Positions 1-7,192 of a stretch of 18,973 nt of DNA are shown here, in pieces. Below the pieces are notes generated by a model. It had not been told where the DNA came from. It saw only the letters and a list, made by a program, of their open reading frames with translations, and made no database searches. The DNA lies in the NCBI GenBank assembly GCA_027014065.1, contig JALWEL010000001.1, positions 1 through 18,973 on the forward strand, in the 5' to 3' direction. The DNA comes from DHVE2 group archaeon. Lineage in GTDB: Archaea; Thermoplasmatota; Thermoplasmata; Thermoplasmatales; Aciduliprofundaceae. The position numbers and the translations under genes were made by a program. Position 1 is the stretch's first letter. Each line of letters starts with the position of its first letter.

Positions 1-1935
1 ATTCCCGTGGAAATTTATGCGAATCTTTTAAAGGACAACCACTCATATGCGGTTATAACCGTTCACGACCTTCGTGCCAGGAGAAAAGAGGAAGTTCTGC
101 TACAAATGATAGGGGAGTACAGCGGGGAAGCGATTGTGGTAACGAGGGAAGATGGGGACGTGGTGTGGTGGAACCGGGCGGCGGAGAAGCTATTTGGCTA
201 CACCAAAGATGAGATATTGGGCAAGAAATTTTATGACTACATCATGGCTGATGGGGAGAAGTACAAGCACCTGATTTTGAGGGCAAAAAACATGGAGAAC
301 ATATCTTTCGAAGGGCGGATTGTTGAGAATATGAAAAAGAAGAGCGGGGAGGTCTTTAAGGCTGAGATTTCGCATTCTGTGTTTAAAATAGGTGAAGAGA
401 AATATGCGTTAACGGTTGTTCGAGATATCACCTCAAGGCTCAATTTCGAAAAATTATTGATGGAGGAGCGTGAAAAATACAGGAATCTTTTGGAGAGCAT
501 GCTCAACATAGTTATAATCATTCAGGATGAGAAAATCGTGTATGTTAATAGGGCATTTGAGGAGTTGAGCGGATATCAACGAGATGAGATAATCGGCAAG
601 CATTTTACAATATTGTTAGACGAAGGGGTAAAATCCCTGGTGGTTGAGCGATACAGGAAAAGGATGAATGGAGAGCCTGTGCCTGAGGAATATGTTATTC
701 CCGTGCGCGGTAAAGGAAATGAGCTCATGTGGGTGTATATTCGAGGGAAAAAGGTGGATTACGCGGGCAAACCAGCCGATTTGATAAGCATGGTTGATAT
801 AACAACTCTAAAAGAAAGGGAAACTAAGTTGCTTGCGATAACTGAGATGATTAAAAAATTGAAATCTGTAAATACCAAGGAGGAGATGTTCGACATCGTG
901 GTCAACACGTTGCATAATGATTTAAAATTCGAGCACGTGGGGATAGCCGAGGTCAGGGGCGATGTAATCTCTTCGGTGGTTTATGTGGGTAATTATAAGG
1001 GAATGGTGGAGATACCGTTAAATGGCGATAAAGGAGTATCGGTGATGGCGGTCAAAGAAAACCGGCCGTACTACATTCCGGATACAAAGAAGGAAGAGAG
1101 ATACATTGAGGGAGTAGAGGGAGCCAGATGCGAATACGTCACCCCCATATCCACATCCGAAAAAATATATGGTATAATCGATGTGGAGCGTGAGAAGGTG
1201 GATTCCATAAGCCCTTACGATAGGTTTCTTGTGGACATAGTGGCATCCCATTTAGCTCTCGCTATAGAAGGCTGGGAAGATGAGAAGAAGTTGCGAGAAT
1301 CAAAAGAGCTTCAAGAATTAATGCTTCATATAGTCAGCCATGACCTGAAAACGCCCCTTGCGGTGATAAATGGGTACGCGGAACTTATAAAGGAAGAGAT
1401 GAAACAGGAGTATGTGGACGAGATAAAAAATGCCGTGGGAAATGCGATAGAGATCATAGACAAGGCGAAGCTTCTTTCTAAATTAGATTTAGGTATGATT
1501 GACGCCCGGGTGGACGAAATTGAGTTGAAAAAACTGATTTTAGAGATGGTTGCACTTATAAAGAAGAGGTATCCAATGGCAAGGATTCAGGTTCGTGGTA
1601 GAAATGTGGAGGTAATAGGGTACTCCATTTTGCTCAAAGAATTGTTCCAGAATCTCTTAGACAATGCGTTTAAGTACGGGGCCAGCAACGTGGTTGTGAG
1701 AATGAACAAGAAACGTGGCAAGGTGATTGTAAGGGTGGAGGATGATGGGTATGGCATAAGCGAAGAGAACAGAAAGAGGATATTCGAGCCCTTTGTGCGC
1801 TACGGCCCCGGGGGCACGGGCCTCGGGTTGTCCATAGTGATGAGGATAGTGAAGCTCCACGAGGGGAAGATATGGGTTGAATCAAATGACCCAAGGGGAA
1901 GTGTTTTTGTAATTGAACTGCCTACGGCAAAGTAA
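1..1935 (+). CDS. Soluble multi-PAS/GAF sensor histidine kinase (5' end outside window)
   Basis: Autophosphorylating sensor kinase of a two-component pathway. Numbering from the GTG at 7, two complete PAS domains lie at about 33-145 and 155-272, a GAF domain at about 285-425, a HisKA helix with the H-box SHDLKTPL (His445), and an HATPase_c domain with N-box NLLDNAFKYG (from Asn549), DDGYG (579-583) and GTGLGLS (603-609). The frame is open to base 1, and its first codons read like the end of another PAS domain (IPVEIYANLL, then AVITVHDLRARRKEE). The GTG at 7 is therefore probably internal and the true start lies upstream. No membrane segment is visible, so a cytoplasmic redox, ligand or gas sensor is likely, but no cofactor residue identifies the signal. 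Its TAA overlaps the ATG of the next gene by 1 nt, so the two are probably cotranscribed. A lone receiver gene ends convergently 1.7 kb downstream and is a possible but unproven partner. Confidence 0.93.
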   Translation: MPVEIYANLLKDNHSYAVITVHDLRARRKEEVLLQMIGEYSGEAIVVTREDGDVVWWNRAAEKLFGYTKDEILGKKFYDYIMADGEKYKHLILRAKNMENISFEGRIVENMKKKSGEVFKAEISHSVFKIGEEKYALTVVRDITSRLNFEKLLMEEREKYRNLLESMLNIVIIIQDEKIVYVNRAFEELSGYQRDEIIGKHFTILLDEGVKSLVVERYRKRMNGEPVPEEYVIPVRGKGNELMWVYIRGKKVDYAGKPADLISMVDITTLKERETKLLAITEMIKKLKSVNTKEEMFDIVVNTLHNDLKFEHVGIAEVRGDVISSVVYVGNYKGMVEIPLNGDKGVSVMAVKENRPYYIPDTKKEERYIEGVEGARCEYVTPISTSEKIYGIIDVEREKVDSISPYDRFLVDIVASHLALAIEGWEDEKKLRESKELQELMLHIVSHDLKTPLAVINGYAELIKEEMKQEYVDEIKNAVGNAIEIIDKAKLLSKLDLGMIDARVDEIELKKLILEMVALIKKRYPMARIQVRGRNVEVIGYSILLKELFQNLLDNAFKYGASNVVVRMNKKRGKVIVRVEDDGYGISEENRKRIFEPFVRYGPGGTGLGLSIVMRIVKLHEGKIWVESNDPRGSVFVIELPTAK

Positions 1936-3680
1936 TGGGAAAACCAGTTTACTTAGGAAAGGTGAAGTTCAGATGGTGCGATAATTGCAACGTGCCGTTG
2001 GTGGGCGAGTATTGCTATTCCTGCGGCTCTATCGGGAGAAAGGTGAAAATCACCCCACCGGGAGAGGTGAGGATAGGATTCGAAGGGGATTTGAAAATTC
2101 TAAACGAGGTGCTGAATCGTCAATTCGGCTGCTCCTTAGATGATAGGCTCGTTCTTTTCAATCGAGTTCCGCATCGGGACAGGATGGACGAGGTCATTGT
2201 GGACGGTCATGTTATAGGCAATCTACGCTACGACCCCGAGCTTTTTTTCTTTATTTTCACTCTCAGGTTGGAGGGGGCGTACCTGCTTAATTCCTGCGCA
2301 AAGAAGGGAATTGTGGTTGCGGATGAAGGCGCGATAGAGCCAATTCTCTCTGGCAAAAATCTGATGGTTCCCGGGGTTAGGGAATGCAGCGATGGGATAG
2401 AGAAAGGCGATGAAATAATTGTGAGAGACCCCAGCGGCAGAGCCTTCGCCGTGGGCATTGCCAAGATGAATTCGGAGGAGATGAAGAGAGAAAGAAGAGG
2501 AGTTGCCGTAAAAATTCGCTACGCAGGGTATGGGGAATTGAAGCTCGGGAAGAAAGCGGGAATCGAAGAAGTGATTAAGGCCAACGAGGAGCATTTGAAA
2601 AAAATAGAAAACGAAGCGGTGGAATTTATAAAGAAGGTGAGCAGGGAGAACGATTTACCTTTAGCGGTCTCTTTCAGCGGAGGGAAGGATTCCCTTGCCA
2701 CTTTGCTCTTAGCCATGGAGAGCGGGCTAGATTTTCATGTATTTTTCTTGGACACGGGCATAGAATTGCCAGAGACAATAGAATACGTGAATGAAATCGA
2801 GAAGAAATACGGGTTGAATATAGATAAAATAAGTGCCGGAGATGCGTTCTGGAAATCCCTCGAAGTCTTTGGACCTCCAGCTCGCGATTACCGGTGGTGC
2901 TGCAAGGTCACAAAGTTAGGACCTACTACGAGGTATATTTTAGAGAATTATCCGAAAGGGCTTCTCACCTTGATTGGTCAGAGGCGCTATGAGAGCGAAG
3001 AAAGGATGAAAAAAGGGAGAGTGTGGAAGAATGAATGGGTTCCGAATCAATTGTCAGCGAGTCCAATTCAGAACTGGAGCTCCCTTGAGGTATGGCTCTA
3101 CATATTGTGGAAAAAAGCCCCGTTCAACTTATGGTATTCTCGCGGTTTAACGAGGATTGGGTGCTATCTCTGTCCATCTTCGGACCTTGCGGATTTTGAA
3201 ATTGTTAAGGGGAATTTCAAAGGGTTAGAAAGATGGGAAAATTACCTGAGGCAATTTGCTCTGGAGCACGGGATATCGGAGGAATGGGCTCATTCATCGT
3301 GGCGGTGGAGAAAACCGCCCCGGTGGGCCGGAACCGAAAAGGTGAGGCGCGATTATCCTCATGTGAGATTCGAAGGAGATACGTGGAAAAGGGTGAATAT
3401 CGATAGAAATGTGGACGAAGAGAGGATAAAAAATATGTTATTCGCGCTTCCACCTGGAACATGGAAATTCGAAGAGAAATTAGAAGTGAGGGAAGATGAA
3501 GAGAAAGAGGCGAAATCGATGATTCTCAGGGCAATTGGCTGCGTGGGCTGCGGTGTGTGCCTAGGAAGATGCCCCACAAACGCGCTTTATCTGGATGAAG
3601 AGAAAAAAATAAAAATAAAGGAAGAACTATGCGTGCATTGCCTCGATTGCATGGGTCCCTGCCCTGCCGAGAACTTTTAA
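1935..3680 (+). CDS. Zinc ribbon-PUA-PAPS reductase-like PP-loop-2x[4Fe-4S] ferredoxin fusion
   Basis: A four-module protein of 581 aa. An N-terminal zinc ribbon has C15xxC18 and C27xxC30. A PUA domain spans about 125-205 (DEGAIEPILSGKNLMVPGV, GDEIIVRD). The PAPS-reductase/PP-loop domain spans about 225-430 with SFSGGKDSL (Ser248-Ser253), a WCCK motif and IGCYLCP. Two C-terminal [4Fe-4S] ferredoxin motifs follow: C536xxC539xxC542xxxC546P and C566xxC569xxC572xxxC576P, the latter at the extreme end. Archaeal proteins of this architecture are usually annotated phosphoadenosine phosphosulfate reductase. The PUA domain normally binds RNA, so thiolation or another sulfur transfer to RNA is an alternative to sulfate assimilation. 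No other sulfate-assimilation gene is in view. The start is ATG 1935, overlapping the kinase stop (TAATG), which implies translational coupling. Its stop overlaps the convergent receiver gene by 4 nt. Confidence 0.88.
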   Translation: MGKPVYLGKVKFRWCDNCNVPLVGEYCYSCGSIGRKVKITPPGEVRIGFEGDLKILNEVLNRQFGCSLDDRLVLFNRVPHRDRMDEVIVDGHVIGNLRYDPELFFFIFTLRLEGAYLLNSCAKKGIVVADEGAIEPILSGKNLMVPGVRECSDGIEKGDEIIVRDPSGRAFAVGIAKMNSEEMKRERRGVAVKIRYAGYGELKLGKKAGIEEVIKANEEHLKKIENEAVEFIKKVSRENDLPLAVSFSGGKDSLATLLLAMESGLDFHVFFLDTGIELPETIEYVNEIEKKYGLNIDKISAGDAFWKSLEVFGPPARDYRWCCKVTKLGPTTRYILENYPKGLLTLIGQRRYESEERMKKGRVWKNEWVPNQLSASPIQNWSSLEVWLYILWKKAPFNLWYSRGLTRIGCYLCPSSDLADFEIVKGNFKGLERWENYLRQFALEHGISEEWAHSSWRWRKPPRWAGTEKVRRDYPHVRFEGDTWKRVNIDRNVDEERIKNMLFALPPGTWKFEEKLEVREDEEKEAKSMILRAIGCVGCGVCLGRCPTNALYLDEEKKIKIKEELCVHCLDCMGPCPAENF

Positions 3681-4030
3681 TTCTCCAATTCTTCGTATAT
3701 TTTCGATCTCAGATAATTCACGCCGGCACTCTTTGATATGTACGCTGTCGCACCGGCCTTTTTCGCGTCTTGAACCACTTCATCGTGGTCTATTCCGCTC
3801 AGCACGATTATTTTCGCATTGTTGTCTATTTTTTTAATTTCCTTTATTGCCTCTATGCCGCTCATGTCCGGAAGGACAACGTCCATTATCACCAGTTCGG
3901 GTTTTTTCTCCTTGTATCTTTCGATGGCTTCCTCGCCGAGCCTGGTCCATTCTACACCAACTCCTTTTAGCATCTTTTTGAGGAGGTGGTAAAACATTTC
4001 CGAATCTTCGACGAGGAGCACTCGCTTCAT
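3677..4030 (-). CDS. Stand-alone CheY-like response regulator receiver
   Basis: A single receiver domain of 117 aa with no output domain. The acidic pair is Glu8-Asp9, the phospho-acceptor is Asp50 (VIMDVVLPDMSG), the switch residue is Ser78 (IIVLSG) and the conserved lysine is Lys100 (AYISKS). It would accept phosphate from a histidine kinase and act by protein-protein contact, as CheY does. Its ATG overlaps the stop of the GvpD-like ATPase gene upstream as ATGA (4027-4030), so the two are translationally coupled and the receiver probably works with that ATPase. No promoter of its own is visible. The 3' end overlaps the convergent PAPS-reductase-like gene by 4 nt. Partner candidates in the window are the histidine kinase at the left edge and the CheC-like protein at 9303-9959, both by inference. 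Confidence 0.93.
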   Translation of the reverse strand: MKRVLLVEDSEMFYHLLKKMLKGVGVEWTRLGEEAIERYKEKKPELVIMDVVLPDMSGIEAIKEIKKIDNNAKIIVLSGIDHDEVVQDAKKAGATAYISKSAGVNYLRSKIYEELEN

Positions 4031-5391
4031 ACTATCACCCTCTTAACTATTCTCGGGTAATCTTTATATTTCAAATCCAGCACGTATACCCTTGTCCAGG
4101 GCTGTATTCCGTACATAAGTATGTATCCATCATGGTTGTTGAATTTGAGGTACACATCTGATATGCTGGAGCCAAACCTCTTTATCTCCTTATCTGATAT
4201 GTTCCCGGTTATTAGCAAAATTCCAGATTTTTCTCTAACCACATCCTTAATTCTGTACAGGGTGTGCATCATCTCCTTTGCCGTTAGATAGCTATAGAGC
4301 CTATCGTAGCCAATTATCACCAATGGGGGCATTTCCCCATCATACGTTGCCAGCTCTTCGCTTACGCTTGCCACGACATCCTGTGGTTTGGAGAAATTCA
4401 CCTTTTTAGAAAACTCTTCTAAGTTTTTCTCCCCGTAAAGATACACCAAGTTTCCGTAGTACCTCTCCAAGCCGTACATGTATATTCCGTACTTCAGTTC
4501 GCTCATGTCCATCTCGTTTGGCGGAATCATTATTACTTTCGAGTTTTCAACTAAAAAATTGGAGATTATACCCATTAGCGCTGTTGTTTTGTATCTCTTG
4601 GGTATGTATTCGCCGAAATCGAAGAGCAGAGTATCTCCCCTTTTAAGAGAAAAGATATCATCAAAGTAAACACTGGATATCCTACCAAGTTCTTCCTTTT
4701 TAAAACCTATGATTCGCGAGGGGTGCTTGAAGCTTCCAGATTCTAAGTATTTGAACTTAGAGTTTTTCAGCGTGAAGAAGTACTTGTGCTTCTCAATCTC
4801 CTCTCCCCGCAGCTTGTCGATTTTGAACCACCTGTATATCCTTCCGTCTTCCACTTTGCTGTTGAATGTAAGCAATCCATCGGAGAGATACGATAATTCA
4901 TCGTCTTCATCTCCCTCCCTCACTATTACGAACTTCACTCCAGAATCGGCAAATTTTATAAGTTTAAGGAAGAAGGTGTTGGGATCGTATATTTTCTCCC
5001 TCTCTTTTTCTTCCATCGACTTTATGTTCAGCTCGCTTATTATTGCGTGCCAGCTGTCTATTATTATCCCATTTATTTTTCCCTCTTCGAAGAGGTTCAG
5101 GACATGGCGTAGCGCTTCGGGAAGGAGATAGAACATCTGCCCGAATTGCTCGGATTCGTGATAATCGTATTTTTCCTCGATCGCAAACATCATTTTTTTC
5201 ATATCTTTGTCAACCCACGGGTACTCAAAATCTATCTTTTCAATTATTTTCCTCGTAGCCACGTAAGCCATATTGTATTTTTTCATCAATCCAAGGGAGA
5301 ATGTGCTCTTTCCCGTACCCGGCTTTCCCCTAATCAGAAGAACGAAACCCCTCTGTTTAAGGAAGTCTGAAATGTTTTTGGGGGTGTACAT
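4027..5391 (-). CDS. GvpD/KaiC-like P-loop ATPase coupled to CheY-like receiver
   Basis: RecA-superfamily ATPase of 454 aa. Walker A is GKPGTGKST at 22-30 and the Walker B-like strand is GIIIDSWH with Asp112. The second half (about 240-454) again looks like an alpha/beta RecA-type fold, with a Walker B-like LVIIGYD but no P-loop, as in two-lobed KaiC/GvpD proteins with one inactive lobe. Length and the P-loop lying right at the N-terminus resemble the archaeal GvpD P-loop family, but no gas-vesicle structural genes are nearby, so a gas-vesicle role is not supported. The ATG at 5391 lies about 26 nt after the centre of a TATA-like box, implying a leaderless mRNA. The downstream receiver overlaps by 4 nt. 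Inferred role: ATP-dependent switch or regulator in the same signalling output as the receiver. Family assignment is from motif reading only. Confidence 0.72.
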   Translation of the reverse strand: MYTPKNISDFLKQRGFVLLIRGKPGTGKSTFSLGLMKKYNMAYVATRKIIEKIDFEYPWVDKDMKKMMFAIEEKYDYHESEQFGQMFYLLPEALRHVLNLFEEGKINGIIIDSWHAIISELNIKSMEEKEREKIYDPNTFFLKLIKFADSGVKFVIVREGDEDDELSYLSDGLLTFNSKVEDGRIYRWFKIDKLRGEEIEKHKYFFTLKNSKFKYLESGSFKHPSRIIGFKKEELGRISSVYFDDIFSLKRGDTLLFDFGEYIPKRYKTTALMGIISNFLVENSKVIMIPPNEMDMSELKYGIYMYGLERYYGNLVYLYGEKNLEEFSKKVNFSKPQDVVASVSEELATYDGEMPPLVIIGYDRLYSYLTAKEMMHTLYRIKDVVREKSGILLITGNISDKEIKRFGSSISDVYLKFNNHDGYILMYGIQPWTRVYVLDLKYKDYPRIVKRVIV

Positions 5392-5411
5392 ATATTAAAC
5401 ATCGTTTTTAG

Positions 5412-5420
5412 AAATATAAA
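5412..5420 (-). promoter_or_regulatory. TATA-like box of GvpD-like/receiver operon
   Basis: On the minus strand TTTATATTT, centred about 26 nt before the ATG at 5391. This is the spacing expected for a leaderless archaeal transcript. No Shine-Dalgarno motif precedes the ATG. Confidence 0.6.
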
Positions 5421-5438
5421 CCTTTCGCTCTCAAAATC

Positions 5439-6038
5439 TTATTTTTTCTTTGAAATCTCCATCAACTCATTCTCCAATAGTGCCATTTCCCTGTCCTCTA
5501 TGGTCTTTGTGTTTATTGGAACCAGCAATATGCCGTGATGCTCGCTCACCGCATCCTTTGCGTTCTGTATAAACTTCAGGAACTTGTTGAATCCGTTGTT
5601 GATTATCAATGAATCCGCGCCGTCTAACATTATAACTCCCCTGCCCTCTTTCTTAAGAAATTCCTTTATGATGGAGAGCATTTTGGGCAAATCCACGGGA
5701 GACACTCGATTCTCGCCTTTTATGCTGCTGATCCAGTAAAACACCGTGTTTTCCAGAATGTTATAAAACTCAAGGTTTTCAGGCTTGTTTCTCGTGATGT
5801 AAAGCCCCCTGTAGTTTCTATTAAGTATTTGCTTGAATACTTTGTATGAAAGATTTACCCTTTCCTCCGGTATCAAATACGCCTCGCCAGCTTTCACGTA
5901 GTAATCTCCTTTTACCTCCCTCTTTTTCTTCTTGTGGTATTTTTTGATTATTTTTTCCACTTCTCCCTTGAGATCATCGCTTTTCAGCGCCTTTTTCAAA
6001 TCTTTAACTATGCTCTCAACGCAATCGGAACAATCCAT
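5439..6038 (-). CDS. DUF835-domain protein
   Basis: A 199-aa protein. Residues from about 50 to the end match the DUF835 pattern: a SYKVFKQIL helix, GLYITRNKPE, VFYWIS, GVIMLDGADSLIINNGF, then HGILLVPIN followed by a REMALLENEL helix. DUF835 is an archaeal domain often fused to, or near, PAS kinases and KaiC-like ATPases. It has an alpha/beta layout like a nucleotide-free RecA domain, and its function is unknown. The N-terminal extension carries a CxxC (DCSDC) and a lysine-rich stretch. I place the start at ATG 6038 rather than the in-frame TTG at 6047, because a TATA-like box lies about 25 nt before 6038 and there is no ribosome site before the TTG. It has its own promoter although it lies between ATPase genes of the same strand. 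It could be a signalling adaptor, by inference. Confidence 0.85.
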   Translation of the reverse strand: MDCSDCVESIVKDLKKALKSDDLKGEVEKIIKKYHKKKKREVKGDYYVKAGEAYLIPEERVNLSYKVFKQILNRNYRGLYITRNKPENLEFYNILENTVFYWISSIKGENRVSPVDLPKMLSIIKEFLKKEGRGVIMLDGADSLIINNGFNKFLKFIQNAKDAVSEHHGILLVPINTKTIEDREMALLENELMEISKKK

Positions 6039-6057
6039 ACTCAACAATCATCACAAT

Positions 6058-6067
6058 GATATAAAAA
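6058..6067 (-). promoter_or_regulatory. TATA-like box of DUF835 gene
   Basis: Minus-strand TTTTTATATC, centred 24-25 nt before the ATG at 6038. It supports a leaderless start at 6038 over the upstream TTG. Confidence 0.55.
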
Positions 6068-6088
6068 GATAACGATTAGAAGAAAAAA

Positions 6089-6802
6089 TCAGTGAGAAAC
6101 TATCCTAAATCCACGGCTATCAACCAATAGTGGATAGTAGTCGGTGCTGTGCTTTATGCCTCTCATTTTTATTACGGAAATATATCTCCCAAGGGTTCTC
6201 CCTACGCGTTCCATGGATAGGTGGATTATACCATCCGCCAGAAATCCCTCTACGTCGTAGCTGCCGAATTTCATGGAGTTGTACGTGGTTTCTGATATTA
6301 TGAAGGACGTTGCTCCCAATTCCCTCATTGTCTCGAAGAGGAAGAACAGCTGATTCCTTGGGTTTTCCATCTCCGCAATGGCATAAAGAGCCTGAAGTGA
6401 GTCAAGGATGAGAATATCGATTTTTTTCTCCTTGGCGTATTCTCTGATTGGTGTTTCTATGGCCTTGATCCAGTCAACGTTCTCATAGGTTCCCGATTCT
6501 TTAACCATCTTTCTTACGAGACCCCAGTCAAACACGTTGAATTCGGTGCCTTTTGGAAGCTTTTCAATGTCCATTCCTAAGCTTACCATCTGCCTAATCA
6601 AGCTCTCCCTGCTCTGCTCCAAGGATACGTAAACCACGTTTCCCTTTTTCATGTTCTGCAGGTATTTATACGCCATGTAGTAAGTTAGTGTGGATTTCAT
6701 ACTTCCCGTGGGTCCAGATACAAGTACCACATGTCCCTTAGGAATCCCGTGCTCGATTTTCTCGTCGAGGCCCTCAACATATGTTTTTAGATATTCTACC
6801 AT
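6089..6802 (-). CDS. KaiC-like (RadA/KaiC family) ATPase with atypical Walker A
   Basis: A single KaiC-type RecA domain of 237 aa. The N-terminus reads YVEGLDEKIEHGIPKGHVVLVSG, the typical substrate-specific lead-in of KaiC proteins. Walker A is GPTGSMKST at 30-38; the glycine normally just before the lysine is Met35. Walker B is ILILDSL with Asp134. The C-terminus carries the IKMRGIKH motif found in KaiC-like proteins. Archaeal relatives include the archaellum motor regulator FlaH/ArlH and many uncharacterised Rad55-like proteins, and the sequence alone does not make this ArlH. A ribosome site (GGGTGATG) precedes the ATG, and the 89-aa gene upstream ends 6 nt before it, so the two form an operon. 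Role: probably a nucleotide-dependent regulatory ATPase. Confidence 0.87.
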   Translation of the reverse strand: MVEYLKTYVEGLDEKIEHGIPKGHVVLVSGPTGSMKSTLTYYMAYKYLQNMKKGNVVYVSLEQSRESLIRQMVSLGMDIEKLPKGTEFNVFDWGLVRKMVKESGTYENVDWIKAIETPIREYAKEKKIDILILDSLQALYAIAEMENPRNQLFFLFETMRELGATSFIISETTYNSMKFGSYDVEGFLADGIIHLSMERVGRTLGRYISVIKMRGIKHSTDYYPLLVDSRGFRIVSH

Positions 6803-6808
6803 ATTTCA

Positions 6809-7060
6809 TCACCCTGCATACTCCTTATTTACCAAATTTATCATGTCTGTATATATTTCATCGGCAATCTTGCTTCCCGCAAACCTCTCAATGGACTCCC
6901 TTATCTCTTTCAGCAGCAGGATATATTCTTCTTTACTTAAAGATTTCCCTGACAATCCCAGCCTCTTCTTGTGCAGCTCTACAATTGTGCTGCTGAGGCC
7001 ATCTATGAGTTTTTCCAACTTCTTTTTCAACTCTATCTCAATCATTGCATCTAAGTCCAT
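6809..7060 (-). CDS. Small helical protein cotranscribed with KaiC-like ATPase
   Basis: An unrecognised protein of 83 aa from the preferred start (89 aa from the ATG at 7078). It is strongly charged and predicted helical, with heptad-like stretches (MIEIELKKKLEKLIDGL and a YILLLKEIRESIERF helix), no cysteine and no membrane segment. The start is uncertain. A TATA-like box at 7085-7093 lies about 25-32 nt before ATG 7060 but only about 10 nt before ATG 7078, which favours the internal ATG and a leaderless mRNA. The stop is 6 nt before the KaiC-like gene. It is likely a binding partner or adaptor for that ATPase, by inference from coupling. Confidence 0.65.
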   Translation of the reverse strand: MDLDAMIEIELKKKLEKLIDGLSSTIVELHKKRLGLSGKSLSKEEYILLLKEIRESIERFAGSKIADEIYTDMINLVNKEYAG

Positions 7061-7084
7061 TAATGCGTATAATGTCAATCATGG

Positions 7085-7093
7085 ATATAAATT
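7085..7093 (-). promoter_or_regulatory. TATA-like box of small protein/KaiC-like operon
   Basis: Minus-strand AATTTATAT, centred about 29 nt before the ATG at 7060. It faces away from the archaellin-like gene promoter in a divergent 7061-7192 intergenic region that shows no other clear signal. Confidence 0.5.
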
Positions 7094-7162
7094 TTTGCCA
7101 TTTTTTCTGCAAATGCTGTCGTTTCTCTTCTGATTTTATGCCCTGATAATCACATGTAATTC

Positions 7163-7171
7163 TTTATATAA
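7163..7171 (+). promoter_or_regulatory. TATA-like box of archaellin-like gene
   Basis: TTTATATAA centred 26 nt before the ATG at 7193. The stretch from the box to the ATG is closely resembled by 9208-9239: both contain ATAAGAAA, GGGGATG and AACTATGA at matching spacing. GGGGATGTGA just before the ATG could act as a weak ribosome site, but the box-to-ATG distance favours a leaderless transcript. Confidence 0.6.
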
Positions 7172-7192
7172 GAAATTCGGGGATGTGAAACT

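Noticed and set aside
4027..5391. Gas-vesicle cluster suggested by the GvpD-like ATPase
   Set aside because: No GvpA, GvpF, GvpN or other vesicle gene is in the window, so the similarity is read only as an ATPase family.
6690..7133. Plus-strand frame of 147 codons opposite the KaiC-like and small-protein genes
   Set aside because: Antisense to two supported coding regions; composition atypical and no promoter or ribosome site.
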